Position numbers and translations under genes: made by a program. From Ustilaginoidea virens (Eukaryota > Ascomycota > Sordariomycetes > Hypocreales > Clavicipitaceae): 64,000 nt of DNA. Shown here piece by piece: positions 53,984-64,000 of the stretch (positions are counted from its first letter, which is position 1; every line of letters starts with the position of its first letter). Where the stretch lies: NCBI RefSeq assembly GCF_000687475.1, contig NC_057317.1, positions 1,798,001-1,862,000 on the forward strand. Reading direction: 5' to 3'. Below the pieces are notes generated by a model. It was not told where the DNA came from and made no database searches. It worked only from the letters and a program-made list of their open reading frames with translations.

Positions 53984-54010
53984 GAACATACGGAACATAC
54001 GGAACATACC
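53984..54010. repeat. 9-bp repeat GGAACATAC, three copies
   Basis: Three perfect direct copies of GGAACATAC in gene-poor DNA. Confidence 0.8.
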
Positions 54011-55164
54011 TATGCGCCTTTTTTTTTTTCGTTATCCCTCTTTTTTAGGGACATCGGCATGCAGGGTACCAGAACCTGCATGTTGGGGATTTCCGTTTCC
54101 ACATGGGTCACACCACGCTGCTTGCGAGAGGGCCCGGGGCTGTCATGGTTGATACCATTTCTGGATACTAAGCCGAGCCGTGTGCTGCTGCCTTCCGTCT
54201 CCGAAAAGGGTTCGTCTTTAAATCCCTCAAAGGTTTGTCCGAGGTCAGGACGAAGAAAGAAAAAAAAACTGCCTCAAATCGATGGCCAAGGAACCCAGGC
54301 ATTCATGCATGGGATAAGGGGAAAGAAAACTCGATGTCTAGATGCCTCCCAGCGCTGCTCGTCGCTCAGCGCATAATGCATGGAGAGCCAATCAGCACCG
54401 AGCCGAGTATGCGTTTGCGGGATTGGCCTCGGCTTCATGAAACCTCCGTGTTTTACGTCCGCACCATGGCAGACAAAGGCAGCAGCAGGACGGACCTGTT
54501 TACGCTCATGGTGCTCCAGTCGCCCATCTCTCAGGGTCTGGCCGAACGTGGCACTGCTGCTGCTGGGATGGGACGGTCCTCGCGCTGAACCACTCACTCA
54601 CTGCCTTCCCTTTCGTACCACTGTGAAGGCTCATTTCCAAGTTCCTCATATGTAGTAGAAGAAGGATGCTCATGCAAAGAGCTGTGTGATCCTTGGTGTG
54701 AATAATTAAAAAAAAAAAATGCAATAAGTCAGCCAGCCAGCCGGCCAGCCGGCCCATGGCCCAATTTTTGCAAAGTTTGCGCTGATAAAAAGGACGTGGT
54801 GATTCCTCGAGCGTTGGATGGGGGAGAGAGACTCTTGGACGAACTGAAAACTGAAAACAAGGGCTGCTTTACCGACTACTCGGCTTGGCAGAATTCACAT
54901 TCAGCGCATTTAGGGGTGGCTGGATCGGCCCATGTTTGACACGCAAAGGGTGGCTTTTTTTTGGCGATTCCCTGTGTCACTGGCAAATCAAGATGATCGA
55001 CTCGCGGTACTTCAAAATCTCACAGGTCGAATCTTCTCCGATGGGCGACAATGTGACGCGGAGACAGCGCTCGGCTTCCTCCGTGGCAGTCCAGGGCTGG
55101 GCGCCTAACCTTGCTGCACTCACCCATCTGCGAGAACACGTTTAAGAAGTGTTTTGGCCCCCGG

Positions 55165-55200
<36 letters not shown>
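55165..55200. repeat. A36 homopolymer
   Basis: An uninterrupted run of 36 A followed by GGGG. It could be the tail of an old retroposed copy, but I see no target-site duplication or source gene. Confidence 0.85.
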
Positions 55201-55203
<3 letters not shown>

Positions 55204-58200
55204 GTTTGATATGTGCAGATTCTCGGTACAAATCGGCAGCCTCTCCTGCATGTACAGAGAGGTTGTATTGGGAAACAATGGTTTTCCAGCCCAGCCAACG
55301 CCTTGGCTTGAAGCCCCGCGAGAGAGAAAGCACGGGGACCAAAGCTTCATGCTTCACTTTGCCATCTCTTCACACCGCCAGTGGCTTTGCTCTTTCTTAG
55401 CTGCCGAGGCAGGTTTGCCGGCGGCTTTTCTTCCTTTTCGTCGAGACGCAGTCGACAAGTGGAGCTTCGATGCCCTTGATGCACACTTGATGTCCGAATG
55501 CACACCTGAGCACCTGGGTATGTATCCCGCTGTACCCGACTCGTAGCCCTTTCTCCGGCTTGGTAACCCAGCAAACTGGCTTCCACGATCCCCGCTCCAA
55601 AGGCAGACACCGGCACAAGGTAGTACAGCTTCTCGGTCGCTGCAACGCTGACGGCAGAACCTTCCCGGGTGCAAGGCTCCATGGCTGAGCGGAGGAAGAT
55701 TGTTTCCATCTTGAGGACTGGCCTAGTATGGAGCGTGGCATCAAGTTCGGATTTTGAAGGGATCCTGAAATTGCTTCGGTTTCCCCGATGTAGCGGGGCA
55801 ATATGCTCCCACAGAAGCCACAAAGCAGGCGACCGAGCAAACAACGGGCCAATACATGCTGCAGTACAGACATGCAAGCCCGAGAATGTCTTTCAGTGTA
55901 CTGGATGATCCTTGAACCCGTCGAGCGCTTCGCCCCCGGGGTAAAATATATTGATAAATCAGTGAGGCGTAACGTGAAAGGGTTGCATCGGCGAGTACAG
56001 CCACAATATATCGGGATTGAACATGGCTCCCTCGGGCAGGCTTGTCGAGCTTTCTGCCGTCAAGTCTCATGGCTGGGCTTCTGACGGCGATGTCCTGGGA
56101 AGGTCATGATAATGAGAGCTCGCAATGAGTAAATTGATCGAGACCAAAATTGAGCATCGAACGCTGTTGCTACACGGTCCGCATGTGTTGCACGAAGGGG
56201 GCGCAGCTGACGGGCTACTCCTTTGTGCTGCTCGAAACCACCCCCCTTATTCAAGTATGATGCGACAGCATGATGACGCCAACGCATTTCTTTCATGTGG
56301 GAACCACATCGGTTGGAGAAAGGGCGTTCAGCTAGCTGTGGTTGCGGTCTACAACTAAACACCGTGATTGATAACGGTTGAGGGACGCCAGGGCTACTAA
56401 CTGGGACGTCAGAATAGTAGGCTTCGAGCCTGCCGCTTGACGTTTCTTTTGTGGATTGCCTCTTCCATGGCATTGTCTGGACTTGGGCAGTCTCGAGGGG
56501 ATAGCCGACATGTACGTCGTGTTCAATATTTTTCCCCCGCTTTCACAGCGGCTTAAGCTGGGTGAACCGCACATCGATTCCTGTTTGCATTTGCATATTC
56601 CTTGAATTTGCAATCGCTAGGGGTGTATGTTTCCAACCAAATAAATGGCCATCCTTAATGATGAGGCTAAGTAGCAGCCACGGCGTCCGGCCATCTCGGA
56701 GCGTTCCGCCACAATTCCCGGGCTTACAATGTCTGAAAAAGGACAAGGCACCATGCGATGCGGACGGGAGGAAAAAAATGCTTACCCTGTGGCATGCTCT
56801 TGCTCATCGTTATTTAGCAAAGGTTCGGAGGAACAGAGTAGGAAACGATCGGATATTTCCCGTCTGGAAAATCCTAGCCTTCAGGGTCTCGAGCCATTGC
56901 GGAGTTGACCGCCAGACAGGTACACATGTCTCAATTCGCGAATACCACCACAATCGCCACCGAATCGCTCAAAGAAGGGTCGGCCGAAGTAGATCGTGCT
57001 GGGGAAATGATGGCAAGACGTACTGTACCTGTCCATCGCGGCTTTTCAATTAACCCCCGCCCCTGCAGGCCACGCTACCGCCGACCCGACGAAAACCGGG
57101 GCAAGCATAGCACATACAAGCAGCCTGGGCGCGGTCGACGTGTCCTTGACCTTTCTTTGGTCGCGTCGAGTTTGTTTCATGTATTGGGTTGCGTGCTTGA
57201 GCTGAGGAGTCGGGTACCCGTTGGTTGCCATCGAGGAGCTCAATTCCCAACGTTTTGCCGGGAGGCGACTCCTGACGACACTTTGGTGACGGACAAGTCC
57301 GCCTGAGAGAATCAAAAGCCAAGACCGACCTTTTCGGCCAGCTAGACAAAACCCTTACCCACAACCAGACATGTACCAACTGTTGCCCCGCCGTAAAGTC
57401 CGGGTCCCCGAACCGACGAAGATAGTTGCACGCACGGATGACCAGTTTTCCGGAGGGTTGAAAGCCGCTGCCAGCCAATCATCGGCGGATCAGAACGAAC
57501 AGGGTGGCGAATATGCGTAGGTCGATTTGAAATCCGTCTTCACCAGCATTCGCGCTGCCGGCTTGCCCTCCTGGGTCGGTCATTGATGAAGACAGCCGAG
57601 GGTTTTGAGGATAGAGACGGTTCATGGTCACGTCTAACTAAGCCATGAACCTTGGTGTCAGCAGTGAGCATTGAGAGCCATCTTTTTTTCTTTTTTTTTA
57701 TACGGACCAAGCACAAGCAGTCTGAAGCCCCTCGGCACAACCAGGAAATGGAGGTCCCTTATGGGCGGGTGCAAGCCATGATGCGTTCAACTAGGTGCTT
57801 GAGGAGTCTAGTGTGTAACCAGCTGCTGAACAGCGGATAGATACCTAGCAGATACTATTTGTACGGAGTAGATGATGGAGTTTACAACATCCGAGTGCAA
57901 GGCTTAGGCGCAAAGCAGGCGCAAAGCAAATACAGCAGATGCCTCCGAATGAGGAGGAGTCTGGTCGGACGACATCTTTGCCAGCCGCCGGCCAGCTCTG
58001 CCAGGCCTTGTCCACCGGCCCGACAGAGTTGGAGGCTGGCTGGTCGCAGGTGACAGCACGCCACATTGTACTCCGTGCAAGTCAAGTATCCTCCCACTTC
58101 TGCCGCCCGCCACCCGCTCGCTGTTTACGACAAACTCCATCTCCCCCCCCGTCCTACCCCATTCAGATCGTTTGTGCACCTGCGGACATTAGCAAATACC

Positions 58201-59079
58201 CGACGCGACGCATCCTTGGCTGATTTGATTTGATTTGCCAGCCATGGCGCTGGCATTGATGCTTGCCGTTTGCTCCTCGCCTATTTTCCTTCTTCTTTTC
58301 CTTTTCCCTTTGCTTTCTTTTTTTTTTCTTTTTCTTTTGGTTTTCGGGTTCTTTTTCGGGTTCTGTTTCCGTCTTCCCTTTTCCCCCCCCTCCGCCAAAG
58401 GCCTCCACCAAGGCCTCCGCCAAGAAACCCCGTCAGATGCGAACCGCGACCTTCTTCCCGGCAAACCGCTCCCCATCCTGTTGGCTGGGTCGGTCGCGTG
58501 CAGCATCGTGCCCTGGCTAATAAGAGACGCCGCCTTCCCACCCACCCACACACCCACGCTCTTGAAGCTGTAGCATCAGAGTCCATCCGTCTCGTCTCAT
58601 ATATACCCTCGTCACCCAGTCAATCGCAGGCGTGAGAAGGCAGCACACTTCCTCCCATCACACCATAGGAATAAACAAAAGGCGCAAAGGACCTTCTCGT
58701 CAGTCCACCCAGCTGCCAGCTGTCGGCTCTATATCGATAATCAGACCACGCACTCCACTTTGACCAACACGATCGTCTCCGCGCTACACGTCCGTCCCCC
58801 TTCAGTTGCCACCCAAGTTTCGATTGGACATTCCAGAAGAATTCTTGTACTTCCATCAGGCCGGATCAGCAAGCAGCACGCAAAGACTCCAGCGGTTCTC
58901 ATTTCTGGTTCTGCAAGCGTAAGCTGCTCGGCTCCCACTTACACCAACCACAGTAAGAACAAGACTATATATACCCACTCACTCCAACTACCATATTCGG
59001 GTATACTGCAACAACGGCCCCAACCTCCGAGTCGTTGACTGAAAACAACTTTGCCGGCCTTTGGACCGTATCCAAAAAC

Positions 59080-60347
59080 ATGCCTACTGATACGGAAACG
59101 CTGTCGCTTCCTCCGACAACAGACCCGACTGATTTCGCATCACCAGCCCCTTGCCCTCTCAAGCAAACGGGTAACACCAACTGGGAGTGCAGCTTGAACG
59201 AGCGAGATTCAGTAGACTGTGATACCAACATCACCAGGCCGTGTTCGTTGTCCAAGTCCAAGGTTGGATGTGACGTAGCATCTCCATCTCAGATGCATCC
59301 TATGGGAAGACCACAACAGGATGCCTATCACGACAACATGTCGGATTCTGGAAGTAGCAATATCAGCAGGTAAATGGCCCCTATCGCAAGCCAGCGGTCT
59401 TTCTTTTTCTTCTCTTCTCTCTTTTTTTTTTCTTTCTTTTTGGCTGCGTCATGATATCGAGGAAACAACGGCAGAATATTTTCTCAGCTTGCTTTCGTTC
59501 TTACCATCTCGTGGTGGCTGCCAATTTATTCTAACACTGATGAAACAGCTTTTCCGGTGGCAGCAGCGCCTTCAGTCAAACTACCGTGGAAGAATCATGC
59601 AGGAGGGCCTTGTCTCATTTTCCGCGACCAGCCATTTCCTTTCCTATGCCGGCGATGGAATTTGATTTTCGAATCGCTGTCGCCCTGAACCCAGAACCAT
59701 CACGCGTGGAAAACAAAGTCAAGAAGGAAATCACCACTGTGGCGGCAGGACAATGGTCGGGCTCTTTTGGGAACGGACGTGTCCTTGTGAGTGGCGCAAG
59801 TGGTGTTACTGCAAAGGATCGACTCCTTTTTAACGCATTGTGCAGGCAGGAGGGTATGATCTGGGCCAAGCCAGGGGCTTTAGACCCATTCGTATTGTCG
59901 AGGGTGCGTTTGTTCTGCAGACCACAGACCAACCGCCTGCCATGTTAGTCTCGCCCAACCCCTGGCGGCCAAGTGTTGCTGTTCGTCTTTCTCTGCAAGT
60001 CAGCTGACAATTTCTGCTTCCCAGACTTGAGATGCGAACTCGAGGCTCCCTTTCCGGCCCTTGCGATGTCCTGGACTCATTGCTCGGCCTCGGCCAGTCG
60101 AAAGATATCGACCCGCGCCTGTATGGCTTCCGGATGTTTGCGACGGTGAAAACACCGGACAAGCGTTACGCAGAGATTGTCAACTGTGGCCTGTGGGTGG
60201 CCAGTGGCATGTGGTCTGGCGAAGAGCTCATAATTGAGTAAGTCTTGACTGCTCATGGATGCGGTACCTTTTTTCTTTTTTCTTCTTTTTTTTTTTTCTC
60301 TTTTCTTTTGGCGACTGACGTTTTGTAGTTGCTACCGCATCACTTGA
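59080..60347 (+). CDS. DUF3237-domain protein, five exons
   Basis: Exons 59080-59369, 59549-59786, 59846-59943, 60025-60237, 60329-60347; 285 residues. The DUF3237 domain starts near FDFRIAVALNPEP and runs through QWSGSFGNGRVLAGGYDLGQ, PIRIVEGAFVLQTTDQPPAI, LEMRTRGSLSGPCDVLDSLL and DIDPRLYGFRMFATVKTPDK to the end EELIIDCYRIT. Each join restores the domain in frame, which makes the core secure. The N-terminal ~125 residues (MPTDTETLSLPPTTDPTDFA) are Thr/Ser/Pro-rich and disordered; the family normally starts near the second-exon ATG at 59646, so that extension is less certain, though intron 1 has a good branch and acceptor (CTAACACTG...ACAG). DUF3237 is a beta-barrel domain of unknown activity found in fungi and bacteria. 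No signal peptide is visible. Confidence 0.82.
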
Positions 60348-61849
60348 ACGACTCCCTGTGTCGGTGCCATGTGTCAAGTTGGTATTGCGGTCGGGCCTGC
60401 TTCACTATGGATCGGATCGCTGTGTAAGCCCGTGGCCATGTTCATCTCATTCAAATACCGTGTCATCTAGCACCTTGTTTCCCGTCACTACCATCCATCC
60501 TCTTTCAAATTCCGTGTCATCTAGCACCTTGTTTCCCGTCACTACCATCCATCCTCTTTCAAATTCCGTGTCATCTAGCACCTTGTTTCCCGTCACTACC
60601 ATCCATCCTCTTTCGCTGTTAGCGTATATCCTTCCGAGCAGACGCAAATGGCCGGGTAATACTTTTCGTTGTCGGAGGTTGTTTGCGGGTTTTGGAGCGT
60701 GGAGTATCGGATCTCGGGGACGACGCAATCAGTCAGTCCCAGCACATTTCATGGAGTTTGGCCCTCTTCCTCTTGACTACATACTATAGTCTGGTACTTC
60801 ATTCAACGGCGGGACTTTCTCAGTAAGCGAGACCCTGGCATTGCATGCAGCTCGAGCTGGTCGTTGCTCGCCCATCCCTCGCCAGCTCCAGCCCGACCCG
60901 CACCGCACACACACACACACACACACAGCGGGTGTCCGCGAGCCCGAAAGCGCCGGCGCCGCTGCCACATCGCCAGAGCTCAAAGGAACCTGGGCCAATC
61001 GTGCTGGCTCGCCCTACAATGAAGAGGCACGCGGCCCATTGATGCCAAGTACTGTAGAAACCTGCATGTGCCAATCCGCCAAGGGCCCAGGTCTGCGCTC
61101 GCTCACCCCTCACCAGCCGGCACAATCGCCCAAGCACATATTTTTCAGGCATGACCCTCGCCGTCAACGGCGAAACCCATCCTGGCCGGAACGTCATGTT
61201 GAAAGTGACGCTAGAGCCTCGACATGTCATGGACACGACTTCCATAAATATCAGTCACGCGGGGAAGAAAAAAGAAAGAAAGAAAAATGAACTGCCATGG
61301 ACAGCACTGTACAATGGTGCACAGGGTGGTTTCTTGCCTAATGTTGTTACCTGAAAAAGAACCAGAACAGGCGAACAATCCAGCAGCGCGCTACATTTCT
61401 TACGCCCTCTTCCCATCTCGGCGAAGCCTCCGCATGTATACCACATACCCGTCATGCAAGATAGTTGCGTCGCCAAGCACGTGGTGAAAAAAAAGATCCA
61501 TTTCCATGTTATCTGAAATGATGAAAAAAAAAAAAAGAATGCTCAAAGGGTGGCCAGAAGAAGCGAAGGAAATGGACAGGTTGTTCATCTAGAGAAAGGA
61601 AAAGAACCAAAAATGTGGAAAAAAAAATACCATGTGGTACAACATACAACGAAGAGAAGAAAAAATAATGGCCATGCCTCATCGCAGACTCTCCATCGGT
61701 CCCTCATGGGTGTTGCCCACAAACCAACTTCCTGTGACGCACAAGGCAAAAATCTCACATTGATATATACGTCGGATGCGATGACGTTCGCGGCATTGCG
61801 CTGCGCCACAGGTTAGTGGTCACGGCATCATTGCCTCAAAGAGGCCCAT
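60348..61849. other. Convergent spacer with tandem repeat
   Basis: 1.5 kb between converging genes. It contains the 54-bp tandem repeat, a CA dinucleotide run near 60906-60928, and A-rich tracts near 61266-61285 and 61525-61540. No gene is supported. Confidence 0.6.
60450..60611. repeat. 54-bp tandem repeat, three copies
   Basis: Three copies begin at 60450, 60504 and 60558. Only one base differs (ATA versus ATT in the first copy). The unit length is a multiple of three, and both strands stay open through it. Confidence 0.93.
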
Positions 61850-62942
61850 TTACACAACAATCATTTTCATGCCCTTGGGTCTGAGAACGTTGGCACCGTA
61901 CTCGCCACCAACATTACCTAGCAGGAAATAGTCAGATCAAGATACACTCCAATGGTGCAATGTATTTGGGCTTACCAGCTTGAGTGTAATCGCAGACAGT
62001 GTACCATGATGGGAGGCTGAGAACGGTACCAGCAGGGCATTTCACGGTAGAGCAGCCGACCTTGGTCGTCGCCTTCCACACCACCTGGGTGAAATGGCCG
62101 TAGTTGCCAAGAGGAACATTGGAAGGAGGGTTTTCCATGCCGTAGAATGCGTCATAATTGGCAGCCTCGCCGTTGTACCACTGATTAACAACGGCCTGGG
62201 CTGCAGACTGTATCTTCAAGTTATCGATGTTGGCACTTGATCCTGCACTAGCCAGATTTTGGCCATAGTGACCAGTCCCCTGGTTCCTGTTCACACACAC
62301 ACAAAGGTCAGTACGTTTCATCACCTGTAGCCTCTTTTCAATGTGTCCTAAACCTTACATGTCGTGTTTAAAAACGCAGGTATTGGCAGTGTTGGCGGCA
62401 TACTGAGCAAGGACGGGGTCCCACTCCAGAGCCGGGGCAGAGTGGTTCTGACGGATGAGGTTGTGCTGCTCCAACATGGTGTTTTCGTAGTCACCCAGAT
62501 TCGACGAGGGAGGCGAAAGTGCCGAAGGTGATGCCTTTGGGGGCTCCGCCTTTGAAGTGGTAGTTTGAGGGTACTCCACAGGCTCGATTGATGTCGAAAG
62601 GGGGGCCTGAGATGGAGTAGGCGGAGCCTTGTTGGCGGATGAAGAGGAGGTTTGCTGAGGAGCCTCGAAGAAAACAAGACCTGTTGGGGATCGTACTGGG
62701 GTCGTGGTAGTGGTCGTGGTCGTGGTGGAGGTGGTGGTGGTGGTGATGATTGAGGAAGTGGTTGAGGAAGTGGTTGAAGGAACGAGAACAGGAGTAGGAG
62801 GAGCGTCAGTTCCATCATCTGTTACCGTGACAGTAATGTACTGCGTTACCCAGTCGGTTTCGGTTTCCATGGCACGTTTCCGCAAAGGACTAGCCAAAGC
62901 CAGCATGGCGCTGGTGGCTACGAGGAACAATGAAGATTTCAT
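61850..62942 (-). CDS. Secreted CAP/SCP/PR-1 family protein
   Basis: Minus-strand exons 62942-62359, 62286-61976, 61917-61850; 320 residues. A signal peptide (MKSSLFLVATSAMLALASP) is followed by a Kex2-like RKR site. Residues about 25-155 are Thr/Ser/Pro-rich with an uninterrupted Thr tract, a probable O-glycosylated stalk. The CAP domain follows: EQHNLIRQNHSAPALEWDPV, the intron-spanning CVFKHDMNQGTGHYGQNLAS, the signature GNYGHFTQVVWKATTKVGCS, and CDYTQAGNVGGEYGANVL. CAP proteins (for example yeast Pry1) bind sterols and lipids outside the cell. The His/Glu/His surface residues expected for the fold are in place. The TATA box lies about 60 bases upstream. Confidence 0.93.
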
Positions 62943-64000
62943 GCTGGGAGGCTGTAGAGATGGGATGTCAGTTACAACGGTTCCATGGAGCGCCAAAAAG
63001 ACTATATATAGCCAAACAAGAAAGAGAATGAATAGAGGCAATGTCCTGCCATGTTGCTTGCATCCGGTATTCAACGATGAAAACGGCTTCTGTGATGCTC
63101 ATCATGCCAACTTGTCGTCCAGGAATACCATTGGGGTTATATAGGCCAGGGGGCCTATATTATGGACGGGGCCATTTGTATGGCGGAACCAATTGGTGGC
63201 TGGGCGGCATGGTAGCCTGGAATGTTTGAACGTTTGCGATGCCGGGAATGAATAAGAAAATATTGCCCCTGAAAGCGCTGCAACGGGACAGACCAGCCCT
63301 CATGTCCAAACAAGCTATTTCAAGCTATTTCCAGATATGCAGCATCAAATCAGATGGCACGCATATCGCCGCAATAGCCGCGGAACTGATGTGGTAAAGA
63401 GGTCCACCCAAATGCTTGGATTTGCAGCGACAAGATCAGGCCTGACGAGCCACCCAGACCCTATTGATTGCAGACGACCACAAGACATGCAAAGGAAAGA
63501 AGAACTGGCAGAAAATAGCCGTACCTTTCTGAAATTTTGTTTGGTTGAGGGGTATCGGAACAGAATGACCTTTGTTTGCTTCAGAACCAGCTGTGCAGCA
63601 CCTCGGTACTGGTGGCTTTTCTAAGGCCCGGATTTAGAACGGTGAGACTGGCAACCGAAAGGCGAGAATACAGAAGCCTGACCAAAGAGACGTTGCGAGA
63701 TTTCTGATTGAAGGCGTACTTGACAAAGTTCGGTGCTGAACAAGAGCGGCAAGCGAGCACGGGAAAGCGATGAGAATCACACACAAGGAACGTAAAGCGC
63801 CGTCGAGGACACAACAAAGGAGCGTGGGAGAAGATTGGTTGAACAAATGTAAAAAGGGAAAGAAAAAAAAGGTAGCAAATGCCGTCTAGGCAGTAGACAA
63901 TCCAGGTCTTTTTGCTTTTAAAGTTGTGGTGAAGCTAGAAAAGAAAAGAAGAAAAACTGGGCGAGCCAAGGAAGGAAATAGAAGTTTGTTATGAAGGAAG
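62943..64000. other. Upstream region of the CAP gene to window end
   Basis: Just over 1 kb. After the TATA box I see no gene; the last 300 bases are A-rich on the + strand with short GAAAA-type runs. A gene may begin beyond the edge. Confidence 0.55.
63003..63010 (-). promoter_or_regulatory. TATA box of the CAP gene
   Basis: TATATATA (palindromic) lies about 60 bases upstream of the CAP start codon, a plausible core promoter position for a gene with a short leader. Confidence 0.5.

Larger units (their letters stand above)
53719..59079. other. 5.4-kb gene-poor region
   Basis: No ORF shows a domain or a convincing exon chain. Visible elements are a TACTCCGTAC motif at 53841-53850, three copies of a 9-bp GGAACATAC unit at 53984-54010, a CCAGCCAGCCGGC run near 54728-54750, an A36 tract at 55165-55200, a GTACGGAGTA at 57861-57870, and T/C-rich tracts near 58300-58390. 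The last ~300 bases should hold the promoter and 5' UTR of the DUF3237 gene. Confidence 0.55.

Noticed and set aside
55165..55200. Poly-A tail of a retroposon
   Set aside because: No target-site duplication, reverse-transcriptase fragment or recognisable source sequence upstream.
60358..60789. 143-residue ORF with 18-residue repeats
   Set aside because: Produced by the 54-bp tandem repeat in a likely 3' UTR; the opposite strand is equally open and there is no domain.

Overview
The window reads as nuclear DNA of a filamentous ascomycete, most likely a sordariomycete of the hypocrealean type. The evidence is the short introns (52-120 nt mostly, GT-AG, branch sites such as CTAAC/CTGAC), the gene families (DUF3433, Rec8, RAVE/Rogdi, DUF3237, a CAP protein, a class III-like GH18 with a Ser/Thr tail), and many long homopolymer and microsatellite tracts confined to intergenic DNA and introns. 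Genes lie on both strands with no operons. I found no rRNA, convincing tRNA, CRISPR array or intact transposon.

Layout. 1-1124: 3' end of a DUF3433 membrane protein. 2395-3600 (-): proline/serine-rich protein of unknown function. 3601-9455: gene-poor, repeat-rich DNA with a perfect 28-bp palindrome and several microsatellites. 9456-11787: GH18 chitinase with a GPI-type tail. 13027-17188: Osh1/Osh2-type oxysterol-binding protein. 18419-19934: peroxisomal acyl-CoA thioesterase ending in SRL. 20399-22235: secreted aspartyl protease. 22587-25534 (-): RBM5/RBM10-like splicing factor rebuilt from six exons. 26155-26750: large subunit of molybdopterin synthase. 28988-29893: unknown protein with a basic C-terminus. 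30584-33172 (-): ferric reductase.

From 35362 to 53718 the window is dense with housekeeping genes: exosome subunit Rrp43, Rab escort protein Mrs6, meiotic cohesin Rec8 (-), SAICAR synthetase Ade1 (-), proteasome lid subunit Rpn5, serine hydrolase Fsh1 (-), the 61-residue ATP synthase subunit j Atp18 (-, four exons), a NIPSNAP protein, RAVE subunit Rav2/Rogdi (-), and RNase P/MRP subunit Pop7. After a second gene-poor stretch (53719-59079) come a five-exon DUF3237 gene, a 54-bp tandem repeat, and a secreted CAP/PR-1 protein (-).

The housekeeping genes do not form a pathway; they look like ordinary conserved fungal neighbours. Surface and secreted functions (chitinase, aspartyl protease, ferric reductase, CAP protein) sit next to the gene-poor stretches. 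All exon joins below were derived by hand from splice signals, reading-frame continuity and family expectations, and none was checked against RNA or databases. I did not find a convincing new multigene system. The most unusual signals are a dispersed GTACGGAGTA motif restricted to non-coding DNA, the 28-bp palindrome, possible intron-retention isoforms of the protease, and the chitinase with an Asn in its catalytic signature and no visible signal peptide.
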